In this document: one piece after another, positions 40,066-51,068 of the stretch
Layout of the letters: every line of letters begins with the position of its first letter
Position numbering within the stretch: the first letter of the stretch is position 1
Source: Chromatium okenii
GTDB lineage: Bacteria; Pseudomonadota; Gammaproteobacteria; Chromatiales; Chromatiaceae
DNA: 64,000 nt
Assembly: GCF_002958735.1 (NCBI RefSeq)
Contig: NZ_PPGH01000037.1
Location: forward strand, 186,001-250,000
Reading direction: 5' to 3'
Made by a program: the position numbers and the translations under genes
The notes under the pieces: model-generated
Seen by the model: only the letters and a program-made list of their open reading frames with translations
Database searches by the model: none
Told to the model about the DNA's origin: nothing

Positions 40066-41165
40066 TTAATGCGCAGCACCCATTGCGCGGGCGCGTTCGC
40101 AGCGTTGCGCCAATTCATTCGCATCCATTGCTGCATCCGTGATTTCTGGCCAACCGCTGCAATGCCGCGTGATTAAATTCGCCAGCATTTCAATATGCGC
40201 CGGGCTGTCATTTAAACACGGAATATAGCTGTAAGTTTCACCACCAGCGGCTAAAAAGCGGTGGCGGTTTTCCTCACTAATTTCTTCAATCGTTTCCAAA
40301 CAATCTGCGGAAAAGCCCGGTGATAAGACCTGCACCGATTTAATTCCTGCTGCGCCCCATTCGTTTAACGTGTGATCGGTATACGGACGCAGCCATTCTT
40401 GTTTTCCCAACCGCGATTGAAATGATAAAAACCAGCGTTCCGGCGGCAATTCCAATTGTTCCGTAACCAATCGCGCTGTCTTTTGGCATTGGCAATGGTA
40501 CGGATCGCCGAGATCAAAATACTTGCGCGGAATACCGTGAAATGAAAATAACAGCCGTTCTGCTGCGCCATGTTCTGCCCAATGTGCGCGAATGCTGGCA
40601 GCAAGTGCGGCAATGTAATGCGGATCGTCGTGATATTGGTTAATAAACCGCAATTCCGGCAGCCAGCGCCAGCGTTGCAATTCGGTCGTCACAGCATCGA
40701 ATACGGCAGCGGTCGTGGAACTGGAATACTGCGGATAAAGCGGCAATACCAAAATGCGTCGCGCATTGGCTTCGCGCAATTCATTTAACGCGCTGGCAAT
40801 AGAGGGATTGCCATAACGCATTCCCAACGCCACTTTAATTGGTGCGGCGCTGCGTTGTTTGAACAATTGTTGCAGTGCGTTCGCTTGCCGCCGCGCAATT
40901 GCCAGCAATGGCGAACCGTCCGCTGTCCATACGATTGATACGCCTTGGCGGAATGTTTGGGGCGAGTGCGCAAAATCACGCCGTGCAAAATGAACCACCA
41001 CGGCAGCCGCGCCATTTCCACTACGCGCTGATCCCACAGAAATTCCGCCAGATAGCGGCGCACATCAGCAACTTTCGGTGTGTCTGGTGTGCCCAAATTG
41101 GCCAGTAAGATGCCGAGGCATTCCGGTTGGTCGTGACGATAATCAGGGGTATTAATAAAGGACAT
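40066..41165 (-). CDS. hemH: Ferrochelatase HemH, one frameshift as read
   Basis: HemH inserts Fe2+ into protoporphyrin IX, the last step of protoheme synthesis. From the ATG at 41165 the first part reads [21 protein letters not shown]. One frameshift near 40945 separates SAKAYQS from the continuation [11 protein letters not shown]. The rest holds the family core: [20 protein letters not shown], the catalytic His in [23 protein letters not shown], and the second active-site block [15 protein letters not shown]. Since HemH is normally essential for heme, a sequence error is more likely than inactivation. Confidence 0.9.
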
Positions 41166-41294
41166 AGCGAAATCTCGATGAGGTTCTGGCAGCGGGGCAT
41201 TGTCGCGGGTTGTCAGCAAAAGGCAACGGCGCAGCGCCGTTTAACGATGCCGTTCAGGTTATCATTAACTGTTAATAAAACAATTGAGTACATT

Positions 41295-41593
41295 ATGTTG
41301 CAAACAACTGAATTGATAAAACTTTCTGAATTGCCACACGGTGCTTCAGCGCATCTTGCTGATATTCGCGGCGGTCGCCAATTGACCCGACGTTTATTGG
41401 CGCTGGGACTGCGTCAAGGCAGTGTGTTGCAGATCGTGCAGCGGCGGGTCAAGGGTTGGTGCTGGCGATTGGCGAAGTGCGCATTGCGGTAGGCGCGGGC
41501 ATTGCAGACAAACTCTGGGTCACGCCCAATGCGCCAGCCGTGATGGAATCATCTGATCCGCCCACACCGTTACTCGAAACCAATTCGTTGTAG
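41295..41593 (+). CDS. feoA: FeoA ferrous iron transport accessory protein, one frameshift as read
   Basis: FeoA is the small SH3-like partner of FeoB. The 98-residue reading starts at 41295 (MLQTTELIKLSELP) and contains TRRLLALGLRQGSVLQIVQRR. As read, the frame is lost just after this; adding one G to the GGG run near 41447 restores GQGLVLAIGEVRIAVG and an end at 41591-41593, 13 bases before feoB. The gene thus appears complete apart from one probable homopolymer deletion. Confidence 0.85.
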
Positions 41594-41606
41594 GACGCTT
41601 GACATC

Positions 41607-43928
41607 ATGACCACGTCTTCTTCACTGCCGCCTGTTCACACCTCGCGCCCGCTCACCATCGCGCTTGGCGGCAATCCCAATTGCGGAAAATCTGCGTTAT
41701 TCAATGCGTTAACTGGAATTCGCCAAACCACCGGTAATTGGCCCGGCGTCACGGTGGAGCGTAAAGAGGGCGCGTTGGAACTCGACGGGCGCACGGTGCG
41801 GGTGATTGATTTGCCGGGGATTTATTCGCTCGATGCCAGCTCGCTCGACGAAATGGTGACGCGAGATTATTTGCTCAGTCGTGACGCGGATGTGATCGTC
41901 AATGTGCTCGACGCCAACAGTTTGGAGCGCAATCTGTATTTGACCGTGCAATTGCTGGAAATGGGCGTTCCGATTGTCATCGCGCTCAACATGATGGACA
42001 TCGCCCGCAAACGCGGCATTCAAATTGACACGGAACAACTCGCAGCGGCGCTGGGTTGTCCGGTTGTGCCAGTGGTTGCCGTCACCAAAGAAGGTTTGAC
42101 CGAGTTGCAGGCGCGACTGCTCGCCGTTGCCGAAGGGCGCGAGCCAGCAGGTACTGCGCTGGAGCACGGCGATTGTGTGGAAGCAGTCATTGCCGAGTTG
42201 CTGCCGCTGCTGGTGGATGTGCCAGAACGAGCAACGGCGCGGTGGCTGGCGCTGAAATTGTTGGAAGCCGATCCCGTCGCCGAGGAAGTAGTGAGTGCCG
42301 CCGCGCTGGCTCGCGCCGTTCTCGGTCGCCATCAAATCGCCGAACGCACTGGCGAAGATGCAGATTTGCACATCGCCGACACGCGCTTTGGTCACGCGCA
42401 CACGCTGTTTCAGCGCGTGGTGCGGCAATCGCATCGCGTCGGACGCACAATGTCGGATCGGATTGACCGCGTGGTGTTGAGCCGAATTTTCGGCATTCCG
42501 CTGTTTTTACTGATGATTTATTTGATGTTTATGTTCACGATGAACATCGGCGGCGCGTTTATCGACTTTTTCGATCTCACCGGACAAGCGTTGTTTGTGG
42601 ATGGACTCAGCGCCCTGCTCGCAGCATGGAATGCGCCAGCGTGGTTAATTCTGCTGCTCGCCGAGGGCATCGGACGCGGACTGCAAGTTGTCGGCACGTT
42701 CATTCCGATTATTGCCAGTCTTTACATCGTGTTATCCATTTTGGAAGACAGCGGCTACATGGCGCGAGCGGCGTTCGTGATGGATCGATTCATGCGCTCC
42801 ATCGGACTGCCGGGCAAGGCGTTTGTGCCGCTGATTGTCGGGTTTGGCTGCAACGTCCCAGCGGTAATGGCGACGCGCACCCTCGAAAGTGAGCGCGAGC
42901 GCAAACTCACAATTTTGATGAATCCGTTCATGTCATGCGGAGCGCGGCTGCCGGTTTACGCGCTATTTGCTGCGGCGTTCTTTCCGCACTCTGGGCAAAA
43001 TTTGGTGTTCGCGCTGTATCTCACTGGAATTGCCGTGGCGATTCTGTCCGGGCTGGCGATGAAACACACGCTGTTAAAAGGCGACAGTTCTGGGCTGCTG
43101 ATGGAATTGCCGCCGTACCATTTGCCGACCGTGAAAGGTGTGCTGCTGCGGACTTGGGATCGGGTCAAATTATTTCTGCGCGAAGCGGGCAAGGTGATCG
43201 TGCTGATGGTGCTGGCGCTGAATGTGCTGGCAACGGTCGGCAGCGACGGCAGTTTGAATAATCAGGACAGCGATCGTTCTATTCTTGCTGCGGTCAGTCG
43301 CGCTGCCACGCCGTTATTTGCGCCGCTGGGAATTCGTGACGACAACTGGCCAGCGGTGCTCGGCGTGTTTTCTGGCGTGTTGGCAAAAGAGGTGATTGTT
43401 GGAACGCTCGATTCGCTGTACGGTCATCTCGCCGCTGATTCTGCGCCAGCCACCGAGCCAGAACCCTTTGATTTATGGCGTGATCTGGGACAAGCTGGCG
43501 CGTCAGTGGCGAACAATTTAGCGGAACTGGGAGCGCGGCTGCTCGATCCGCTGGGGCTGAATGTCGGTGATTTGAGCGATGCAGAAACTGCTGCGGCGAC
43601 GCAGGGCGTGCAAACTGGCACTTTTGGCGCGATGGCGGCGCGATTTGACGGGCAAGCTGGCGCATTCGCTTACCTGTTGTTTGTATTGTTATATTTTCCG
43701 TGCGTGGCGACGATTGGCGCGATTGTGCGCGAGGCGGGAATGACTTGGGCAATTTTTGTCGGCTGTTGGACGACGGGAATTGCCTTTTTAACTGCGACAA
43801 TTTTTTATCAGACTGCGATTTTTGAACGCAATCCGCTGGTGGCGAGCTGGTGGATTGGTGGTGGAGTAGCGTTGTTTGTCAGCGTTTTAATTGGGTTGCG
43901 CTGGTGGGCGCAGCAAACGCCTAAATAA
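41607..43928 (+). CDS. feoB: Ferrous iron transporter FeoB
   Basis: The 773-residue inner-membrane Fe2+ transporter. The N-terminal G domain has G1 GGNPNCGKSALFNALTG, G3 DLPGIYSL and G4 NMMD; a linker domain follows. The membrane part contains two Gate motifs (the first near FVPLIVGFGCNVPAVMATRT, the second near YFPCVATIGAIVREAG). The length is normal and the frame intact. It follows feoA by 13 bases; no feoC is evident. A strong hairpin terminator lies just downstream. Confidence 0.96.
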   Translation: MTTSSSLPPVHTSRPLTIALGGNPNCGKSALFNALTGIRQTTGNWPGVTVERKEGALELDGRTVRVIDLPGIYSLDASSLDEMVTRDYLLSRDADVIVNVLDANSLERNLYLTVQLLEMGVPIVIALNMMDIARKRGIQIDTEQLAAALGCPVVPVVAVTKEGLTELQARLLAVAEGREPAGTALEHGDCVEAVIAELLPLLVDVPERATARWLALKLLEADPVAEEVVSAAALARAVLGRHQIAERTGEDADLHIADTRFGHAHTLFQRVVRQSHRVGRTMSDRIDRVVLSRIFGIPLFLLMIYLMFMFTMNIGGAFIDFFDLTGQALFVDGLSALLAAWNAPAWLILLLAEGIGRGLQVVGTFIPIIASLYIVLSILEDSGYMARAAFVMDRFMRSIGLPGKAFVPLIVGFGCNVPAVMATRTLESERERKLTILMNPFMSCGARLPVYALFAAAFFPHSGQNLVFALYLTGIAVAILSGLAMKHTLLKGDSSGLLMELPPYHLPTVKGVLLRTWDRVKLFLREAGKVIVLMVLALNVLATVGSDGSLNNQDSDRSILAAVSRAATPLFAPLGIRDDNWPAVLGVFSGVLAKEVIVGTLDSLYGHLAADSAPATEPEPFDLWRDLGQAGASVANNLAELGARLLDPLGLNVGDLSDAETAAATQGVQTGTFGAMAARFDGQAGAFAYLLFVLLYFPCVATIGAIVREAGMTWAIFVGCWTTGIAFLTATIFYQTAIFERNPLVASWWIGGGVALFVSVLIGLRWWAQQTPK

Positions 43929-43941
43929 GTTGGCAGTTTTC

Positions 43942-43988
43942 AGTTGTCAGTGACAACGTTGTTTTTATAGACAACTGACAACTTTTTT
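43942..43988 (+). terminator. Terminator after feoB, member of a short repeat family
   Basis: AGTTGTCAGT (43942-43951) and ACTGACAACT (43974-43983) form a perfect 10-bp stem followed by six T residues, ending the feoAB transcript. The GTTGTCAGTG core also occurs after the MFS gene (about 35403) and, as ACTGACAACT, between rodZ and pilW (about 60042). Confidence 0.7.
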
Positions 43989-44096
43989 CAACTGCGTCCT
44001 GCTTAATAATTTCGTATTGCTTGCAAATTTTCGCTTTCAACCGCAGGCTTTTCATATAAAAACAACGCTTTGTAATAAATACTCAGAAGGTCAATC

Positions 44097-46731
44097 ATGA
44101 CGACACAATCCGTCACCAGATCGCTCGCGTTCAAGCTCGGTGCAACTGTTTTTGGCGTTACTGCCGTGCTATTGCTGGCGCTCACTTGGGGATTAACCAT
44201 TTACGCCCGCGATATTTTGGAGCGCAAAGGCATCGAGCAGCTCCAGCAGCAAACGCAGCTCATGGTGCGAATGATTGAAAGTTATGACGGCGCATTGCAG
44301 CAAGAAGCAAATCGGTTGATGCAGATTTTTGCCGCGCAGTTCCCCGCGTCATTCACGCTTGATTCCAGTCAAACCATTCAAGTTGGCGAACAAAACACGC
44401 CCACGCTGCGTAATGGCGCACAGGTGCTTAATTTGAATGTAAACACTATTGACACATTCACTGCGCAAACCGACGCAGTCGCCACCGTATTTGCGCGTCA
44501 AGGTGATGATTTTGTACGCATTGCGACCTCGCTGAAAAACGATCAAGGGCAGCGTGTGATGGGCACATTGCTTGGCACAACGCATCCCGGTTACGCCAAA
44601 TTGATCGCAGGCGAGCCGTATATTGGCAAGGCAACGCTATTCGGACGCGATTACACGACCAAATATCTACCATTGTTAACCGATGGCGGGTGATTGGTGT
44701 GTTATTTATTGGCGTTGATTTCACGGAAGGATTGGCGGCACTCAAACAACAACTCCGCACATTTAAAATTGGTGAAACGGGTTATTTTTATGTGTTGGAT
44801 GCTAAACCCGGTAAGAATTACGGGACATTAATCGTGCATCCAGCAAAAGAAGGTCAAAACATTGCGGCTGCGAAAGATGCTGATGGACGCGAATTCATCC
44901 GCGAAATACTCGAACACAAGGACGGTGTTATTCAATATCCATGGTCGAATAAAGAATTAAATGAAACTGTACCACGCTTAAAAATTGCCGCTTACAATCA
45001 GTATTCAAATTGGGGTTGGGTGATTGGCGGTGGCGCTTATTTAGAAGAATTTTCTCGTGATGCCACCACGCTGCGCAATACGACGCTGGCAGTATCAGGA
45101 TTATTGCTGCTGGCAATTGGCGGATTATTGTTTTTTGTTTCGCGGCAAATGGTGGCACGACCACTATTGCGGGTGGTGCAGGTATTTACGCAAATCGGCA
45201 ATGGCGACTACAGCCAGCGCATTGATAGTAATCGCGGCGATGAAATCGGTATTTTACTGCGCGGTTTAGATACGATGCAGCACCATCTCGCCGAGCGCAC
45301 TATTGCGGAACAAACTGCGTCTAATGCCATGCGCCGTATTACCAGCGCCCTCGATAAAGCCTCGACTAGCATGATGGTTGCTGATCAAAATGGCGCATTG
45401 ATTTACGTTAATGCAGCATTCACGCAGATGATGCAGCTCGCCGAAAATGATTTGCGCCGCGAATTACCCAATTTCAATGCGACTGATTTAATTGGGCGCG
45501 ACTCAATGATTTTCATCGCAATCCAGAACATCAGCGCCGTTTGTTGGCAAATCTGCGCCAAACCTACAGCGCACCCATGACCGCTGGCGGACACAATTTT
45601 CAACTCGTTGCTAATCCCGTATTTAATAGCGATGGCGAACGACTGGGCACGGTTGTTGAATGGCTAGATCGCACCGCCGAAGTTGCAGCCGAACGTGAAT
45701 TAGATGCGCTATTAATGCGGTCGCGCAGGGCGATTTCAGTCAGCGCTGAAAATGGACGGCAAACAGGGATTTTTCCGTGATCTCGCCATCAGCATGAACA
45801 AATTGACTGAAATCGTCGCGCAAATGCTCGATGATCTCGCTAAAGTATTGAAAGCATTGGCACAAGCGATTTGACGCAGACGATTGAATCTGAATATCAG
45901 GGACAGTTTGCTACGCTCAAAACGGACACCAACGCCACCGTTGAGCGACTGCGCAGCTTGGTCAGCCAGATCAGCCAGATCAGTACAACGGACGCGATTA
46001 ACACTGCTGCCAGCGAAATCGCTGCCGGTAATGCGGATTTATCCCAGCGCACTGAAGAGCAAGCCAGCAGCTTGGAAAAAACTGCGGGCGCTATCGAAAG
46101 TTTTAACCTTTCGATTCAACACACTGCGACCAATGCCAAACGCGCCAGCGCCCTCGCGCACGACGCCAATCATCAGGCGCAAGCGGGCGGTCAACTCGTC
46201 GCTCGCGTGGTAGAGACGATGGCCGCAATCCAAACCGCCAGCAAAAACATTGCCGATATTATTGGCGTGATTGATGGAATCGCTTTTCAAACCAACATCT
46301 TGGCACTCAACGCCGCAGTTGAAGCAGCGCGTGCTGGCGAACAGGGACGCGGTTTTGCCGTCGTCGCGGCTGAAGTGCGCAATTTAGCGCAACGTTCTGC
46401 GAATGCTGCCAAAGAAATCAAAGCGTTAATTGGTGATTCCGTCACGCGAGTGGATGCTGGAGTGCAGCTCGTAGAAAACACCGGACAAACGATGCACACC
46501 ATCGTTGACTCCTTTCAGCAGGTGGTCAGTCTGGTTGCCGAGATCGCCGAAGCCAGCCGTGAACAAAGTGCCGATGTAGCGCAAGTGAAGCATTCTATTG
46601 GACAAATGGACGAAACCACGCAGCGCAACGCCGCGCTGGTGGAACAGGCTGCGGCGGCGGCGGAAAGTTTGGAAGATCAAGCGCGAGAATTACACAAAAC
46701 GGTTGCGGTATTTCAAATGGAATCCGCTTAA
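44097..46731 (+). CDS. Methyl-accepting chemotaxis protein with Cache-type sensor, frameshifted as read
   Basis: First of two tandem chemoreceptors. It has an N-terminal helix ([20 protein letters not shown]), a periplasmic Cache-like region ([39 protein letters not shown]), a second helix, HAMP, a PAS-like segment ([20 protein letters not shown]) and a signalling domain ([20 protein letters not shown]). Frameshifts occur near 44692, 45500, 45720, 45772 and 45873. From its HAMP onward it is closely similar to the intact neighbour at 46784-49009. The number of breaks could mean real decay of a redundant copy, but patchy sequence error is equally possible. Confidence 0.8.
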
Positions 46732-46783
46732 TTAATGCGCGTTGAATAGCAACGCACATTGATAACTTGAGTTTTAACCCATA

Positions 46784-49009
46784 ATGAACACGTTGCGTTG
46801 TTATCACCGACTGGGATTATCATCAAAACTATTATTAGCCATGATGATAATGAGTTTTATCATCCTAACAGTGTTCTTGATGTATACCTATCAAGAACAA
46901 AAGCGCACCATTCTTGAAGGTATTGATGCCAAGCTGTTAGCCAGTGCTGAAGGAGTACGCTTAGTTGGTGATGCGTATCACAATCAAGTGGCGCATCCTG
47001 ACGCTATTACGTCGGAAGTTTATCAAGCGTTTATTGGTCGGTTATCAGTATTTGCCGAGCAAGCAAAAGTAGTTTATGTCTATACAATTATAGAACAAGA
47101 ACAAAACATCTTATTCACTGCATCAAGCTATACCAAAGAAGAAAAAGAAAGCGGAGAAATAACCAATTTTCTTGATCCTTATGATGATGCCAGCGCTGGC
47201 TTAAAAGCCACTTTTACTGATGAGCAAATACACTACGATCAATATAGCGATCAATGGGGTGATTTTCGCTCCATCTTTGTTCCTGCTCAATCAAGTGATG
47301 GCATTGAATATGTCATTGGCGTTGATATATCGTTAGCGGGAATCGACGAAATTTTATTTGAGACGTTGCTGAATCGATTATTGATTGCTGGTATATCGTT
47401 TGTTATTGGAACGATGGTGTTATTAGTCATCACGCGGCGCATGGTAGCGCAACCGCTATTAAATGTGGTACAGATATTTGAACGCATTGGTGAAGGCGAT
47501 TATACCAATCGCATCGACAGTTTTCGCTGCGACGAAATCGGTACACTGCTGCGGGCGCTGGATATGATGCAGCACAATCTCAGTGAACGCACCATTGCCG
47601 AGCAAGCCGCATCCGATGCAATGCGGCGTATTACCAGTGCGCTGGATAAAGCATCCACTAGTATCATGGTCACTGATGGCGATAACAGTATTATTTATAT
47701 TAATACTGCATTCACGCACATGATGCAGATTGCGCAAAACGATTTACGTCAAGAAGTGCCTGATTTTGATGCCAATACTGTGCTGGGACGGCGTTTAAAC
47801 GATATCTATAATCAGCTACATCACGAACATTTATTAACAGATGTAAGCGATACCTATACTGCATCAATAGTGACCGGTGGACGGCATTTTAATTTGATTG
47901 CTAATCCCGTATTCAATCGCATCGGCGCACGCTTGGGCACAGTTGTAGAATGGTCAGATCGCACCGCCGAAGTTGCTGCCGAGCGCGAATTAGATGCACT
48001 GTTAACTGCGGTCGCGCAGGGTGATTTTAATCAACGTTTAAGTTTGGATGGCAAGCACGGATTTTTCTGTGATATTGCTGTGGGTATGAATAAACTCACC
48101 GAAATCGTCGCCCAAATGTTTGATGATCTTGCTCATGTATTAAAAGCACTGGCGCAAGCTGATTTAACTTGTACTATTGAATCTGTATATCAGGGACGGT
48201 TTGCTGATCTCAAAACTGATACCAATGCCACCATAGAACGATTGCGCGGTGTGGTTGGGCAAATCAGCGCAGTGACGAATACGATTAATATCGTTGCCAG
48301 AGAGATTGCGGCTGGGAATACAGATTTGTCGCAGCGCACTGAAGAACAGGTCAATAGTTTAAAAAATACAGCGCGGGTGCTGAATGAATTTAAATTATCC
48401 ATTGAATACACGGCCGACAATGCTAAACGTGCCAGCACTTTTGCCCGCAATGCTAATGATCAAGCAATGGTTGGCGGTCAACTCGTGACTCGCGTTGTAG
48501 ATACGATGGGTGCAATTCAAACTGCCAGTAAAAACATCGCTGATATTATTAGCGTGATTGATAGTATTGCATTTCAAACTAATATCTTGGCGCTTAATGC
48601 GGCAGTTGAGGCGGCACGCGCTGGCGAGCAGGGACGCGGTTTCGCCGTCGTCGCTGCTGAAGTGCGCAATTTGGCGCAACGTTCCGCGAATTCTGCTAAG
48701 GAAATCAAGGAGTTAATTGCTGATTCGGTGATGCAAGTGGATGCGGGAGTGCAGTTGGTTAAAGATACCGGACAGACGATGCGAGCGATTGTTGACTCCT
48801 TCCAACAGGTACTCGGTCTCGTGGTTGAAATTGCTGAAGCGAGTCGCAATCAGGGCATAAGTATCACGCAAGTAACCAATTCTATTGAACAAATGGACGA
48901 AACTACGCAGCGCAATGCTGCGCTGGTCGAACAGGGCGCGGCTGCGGCAGAAAGTTTGGAAGATCAAGCGCGAGAATTGCGTAAAACTGTTGCGGTATTT
49001 CGCAGTTAG
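46784..49009 (+). CDS. Methyl-accepting chemotaxis protein, tandem paralogue
   Basis: A 741-residue intact chemoreceptor. Helix 1 ([21 protein letters not shown]) is followed by a periplasmic domain of about 150 residues unlike that of its neighbour, helix 2 ([18 protein letters not shown]), HAMP, a PAS-like segment ([18 protein letters not shown]), a second HAMP-like linker and the signalling domain with tip [20 protein letters not shown]. From HAMP onward it nearly copies the upstream gene, so the pair arose by duplication with replacement or divergence of the sensor half. The ligand is unknown. Confidence 0.9.
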   Translation: MNTLRCYHRLGLSSKLLLAMMIMSFIILTVFLMYTYQEQKRTILEGIDAKLLASAEGVRLVGDAYHNQVAHPDAITSEVYQAFIGRLSVFAEQAKVVYVYTIIEQEQNILFTASSYTKEEKESGEITNFLDPYDDASAGLKATFTDEQIHYDQYSDQWGDFRSIFVPAQSSDGIEYVIGVDISLAGIDEILFETLLNRLLIAGISFVIGTMVLLVITRRMVAQPLLNVVQIFERIGEGDYTNRIDSFRCDEIGTLLRALDMMQHNLSERTIAEQAASDAMRRITSALDKASTSIMVTDGDNSIIYINTAFTHMMQIAQNDLRQEVPDFDANTVLGRRLNDIYNQLHHEHLLTDVSDTYTASIVTGGRHFNLIANPVFNRIGARLGTVVEWSDRTAEVAAERELDALLTAVAQGDFNQRLSLDGKHGFFCDIAVGMNKLTEIVAQMFDDLAHVLKALAQADLTCTIESVYQGRFADLKTDTNATIERLRGVVGQISAVTNTINIVAREIAAGNTDLSQRTEEQVNSLKNTARVLNEFKLSIEYTADNAKRASTFARNANDQAMVGGQLVTRVVDTMGAIQTASKNIADIISVIDSIAFQTNILALNAAVEAARAGEQGRGFAVVAAEVRNLAQRSANSAKEIKELIADSVMQVDAGVQLVKDTGQTMRAIVDSFQQVLGLVVEIAEASRNQGISITQVTNSIEQMDETTQRNAALVEQGAAAAESLEDQARELRKTVAVFRS

Positions 49010-49124
49010 ATTAAATTTAAAAACGGATTAAAACGCGCGGTGCAATCATCATAAGCGATTGCATTTTTGTTATGCTAATTCGGAATTGACTCAATCACTT
49101 TTAATTCGCAAGGAATTTTTTGCT

Positions 49125-50498
49125 ATGCCGTTTATTCCCCACACCGCCGATGACATTAGCGCAATGCTCGCAACCATCGGTGTTAATTCTATTGACGATT
49201 TGTTTGATGAAATTCCGGCGGAGTTGCGCAGCGGCGACTGCGCGGCAATTCCGCCCGCGCTCGCAGAAATGGAGATTGCACGGCTGATGTCCGCTCGCGC
49301 CAGCGCCGACGGCCAGCCGCTGTGTTTTATCGGCGCGGGTGCGTATGACCATCACATTCCCGCTGCCGTGTGGCAGCTCGTCGGACGCGGCGAATTTTAT
49401 AGCGCCTACACGCCGTATCAGGCCGAAGCCAGTCAGGGCACGTTGCAGGTGCTGTACGAATTCCAGTCGATGATGACGGCGCTGACTGCGTTGGATGTTT
49501 CAAATGCCTCGTTGTATGACGGCGCATCGGGGCTGGCGGAAGCGGTGTTGATGGCGGTACGCGCCAATCGCAAAACCAAGTCGATGCGCGTGTTAATTCC
49601 GGCGGCGCTGCATCCGGCGTATCGGCGCACGGTGCAAACGATTGTTGCAGCGCAAGGCATTAAATTGGTGACGGTTCCGTTTGACCGGACTGGCGGAAAT
49701 ACGCCGGTTGCGCAATTGGAAGCAGCTGCGAACGGTCAAGACATCGCTGCGGTGGTCATCAATCAGCCCAACTTTTTCGGCGTCATGGAAGATGTCGCAG
49801 CTCTGACCGATTGGGCACACGCACATCGCGCACTGGTGATTGGCGTGGTTAATCCGATTGCGCTGGCGTTGTTATCACCGCCCGGCGAATGGGGCGTAGC
49901 GGGCGCAGATATTGCCTGCGGCGAAGCGCAGCCGCTGGGAATGCCGCTGTCTTCCGGTGGTCCGTATGCCGGATTTCTGTGTTGTAAACAGGAATTAGTG
50001 CGCCAGCTGCCCGGGCGCATCGTCGGAAAAACGCTGGATGCCGATGGCAAACCGGGATTTACGTTGACGCTGCAAGCCCGCGAGCAACACATTCGGCGAG
50101 GCAAGGCAACTTCCAACATCTGCACCAATCAGGGTTTGCTGGTGACGGCAGCGACTATTCATCTGGCACTGTTGGGCGCGGAAGGTTTGGAGCGGGTCGC
50201 CGCTGCCTGTCACGCCAACACGCAGAAATTGACTGCGCTGCTGTGCACAATTCCCGGCATTGCGCCGCTGTTTGATCGCCCAACATTTCACGAACAGGCG
50301 TTGCAACTGCCTGCGCCAGCGGCTGAAATTCTGCACCAATTGGCGGAGCACGGCATTCTCGGCGGCGTTGATCTCAGCGCGGATTATCCTGAATTGCCTT
50401 CGGCGCTGTTAACCTGCGCGACCGAATTGCGCACCGCAGACGAGATGCAGCATTACGCCACGACGCTGGCGCAGTTGCTCACCGCCAATGCGCAATAA
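49125..50498 (+). CDS. gcvPA: Glycine dehydrogenase (decarboxylating) subunit 1
   Basis: N-terminal half of the two-subunit glycine cleavage P-protein. The 457-residue product begins [15 protein letters not shown] at 49125, with AAGGAA upstream, and contains the family blocks [29 protein letters not shown] and [13 protein letters not shown], and the [13 protein letters not shown] segment near the end. The PLP lysine resides in the other subunit (GcvPB), which is not in the window, nor are gcvT and gcvH. The split P-protein is less common in gammaproteobacteria than the fused GcvP. No glycine riboswitch is recognisable in the short upstream gap. Confidence 0.93.
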   Translation: MPFIPHTADDISAMLATIGVNSIDDLFDEIPAELRSGDCAAIPPALAEMEIARLMSARASADGQPLCFIGAGAYDHHIPAAVWQLVGRGEFYSAYTPYQAEASQGTLQVLYEFQSMMTALTALDVSNASLYDGASGLAEAVLMAVRANRKTKSMRVLIPAALHPAYRRTVQTIVAAQGIKLVTVPFDRTGGNTPVAQLEAAANGQDIAAVVINQPNFFGVMEDVAALTDWAHAHRALVIGVVNPIALALLSPPGEWGVAGADIACGEAQPLGMPLSSGGPYAGFLCCKQELVRQLPGRIVGKTLDADGKPGFTLTLQAREQHIRRGKATSNICTNQGLLVTAATIHLALLGAEGLERVAAACHANTQKLTALLCTIPGIAPLFDRPTFHEQALQLPAPAAEILHQLAEHGILGGVDLSADYPELPSALLTCATELRTADEMQHYATTLAQLLTANAQ

Positions 50499-50524
50499 AT
50501 CGCTCATTTTCATCGGAAGCTACC

Positions 50525-51034
50525 GTGCAACTGTTAATTCGCTTTTTTATTGAACTCTGCGCCTTGCGCCGTGCGCCGCAAGATTTACCGGCATCGTTGT
50601 TTTTGCTGGGGATCACCGCAGCAGCAGATTGGCTGGTCGGCATGTTGGTCGGCATCACGGCGGGCGCGGCGTGGTGGATGAGTCTGTTGCAAGGCGGCAT
50701 TGAAATTGCCGCGACGCTATTGGCGCTGTACGTCGCGCTGGCGCTGTTCAAGCGTTCCGCCCGATTTCAGCAATCCGCCACTGCGTTATTTGGCAGCAGT
50801 GCGTTGCTCGGATTGGCGGCACTGTTGCCGCTAAGTTTCAGCGTAGGTCAGGGGACGTTCACCGATTTGGCACTGATTGGCGCGTTGCTACTGCTGGGTT
50901 TGGTGATTTGGGGCATCGTCGTCACTGGGCACATTTTGCGCCACACCTTCGACATCAGCCTTGGTCAAGGCATTCTGATTGGCATTGCGCTGGAAGTTGT
51001 CAGCGTGATTGTGGTCACTGGCATCTTCGGTTGA
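50525..51034 (+). CDS. Uncharacterised polytopic membrane protein
   Basis: A 169-residue hydrophobic protein with about four or five membrane helices (for example LQGGIEIAATLLALYVALAL and LALIGALLLLGLVIWGIVV) and no catalytic motif I recognise. The start is GTG at 50525. It lies 26 bases after gcvPA and 34 before mpl, so it may be co-transcribed with mpl. The pattern loosely resembles Yip1-like small membrane proteins, but I do not assign a family. Confidence 0.65.
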   Translation: MQLLIRFFIELCALRRAPQDLPASLFLLGITAAADWLVGMLVGITAGAAWWMSLLQGGIEIAATLLALYVALALFKRSARFQQSATALFGSSALLGLAALLPLSFSVGQGTFTDLALIGALLLLGLVIWGIVVTGHILRHTFDISLGQGILIGIALEVVSVIVVTGIFG

Positions 51035-51068
51035 TCTCTATTTCATCGCGGTTTTTTTGAGTCCATTC

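Noticed and set aside
49010..49124. Glycine riboswitch before gcvPA
   Set aside because: The 115-base gap is too short and shows no recognisable tandem aptamer features.
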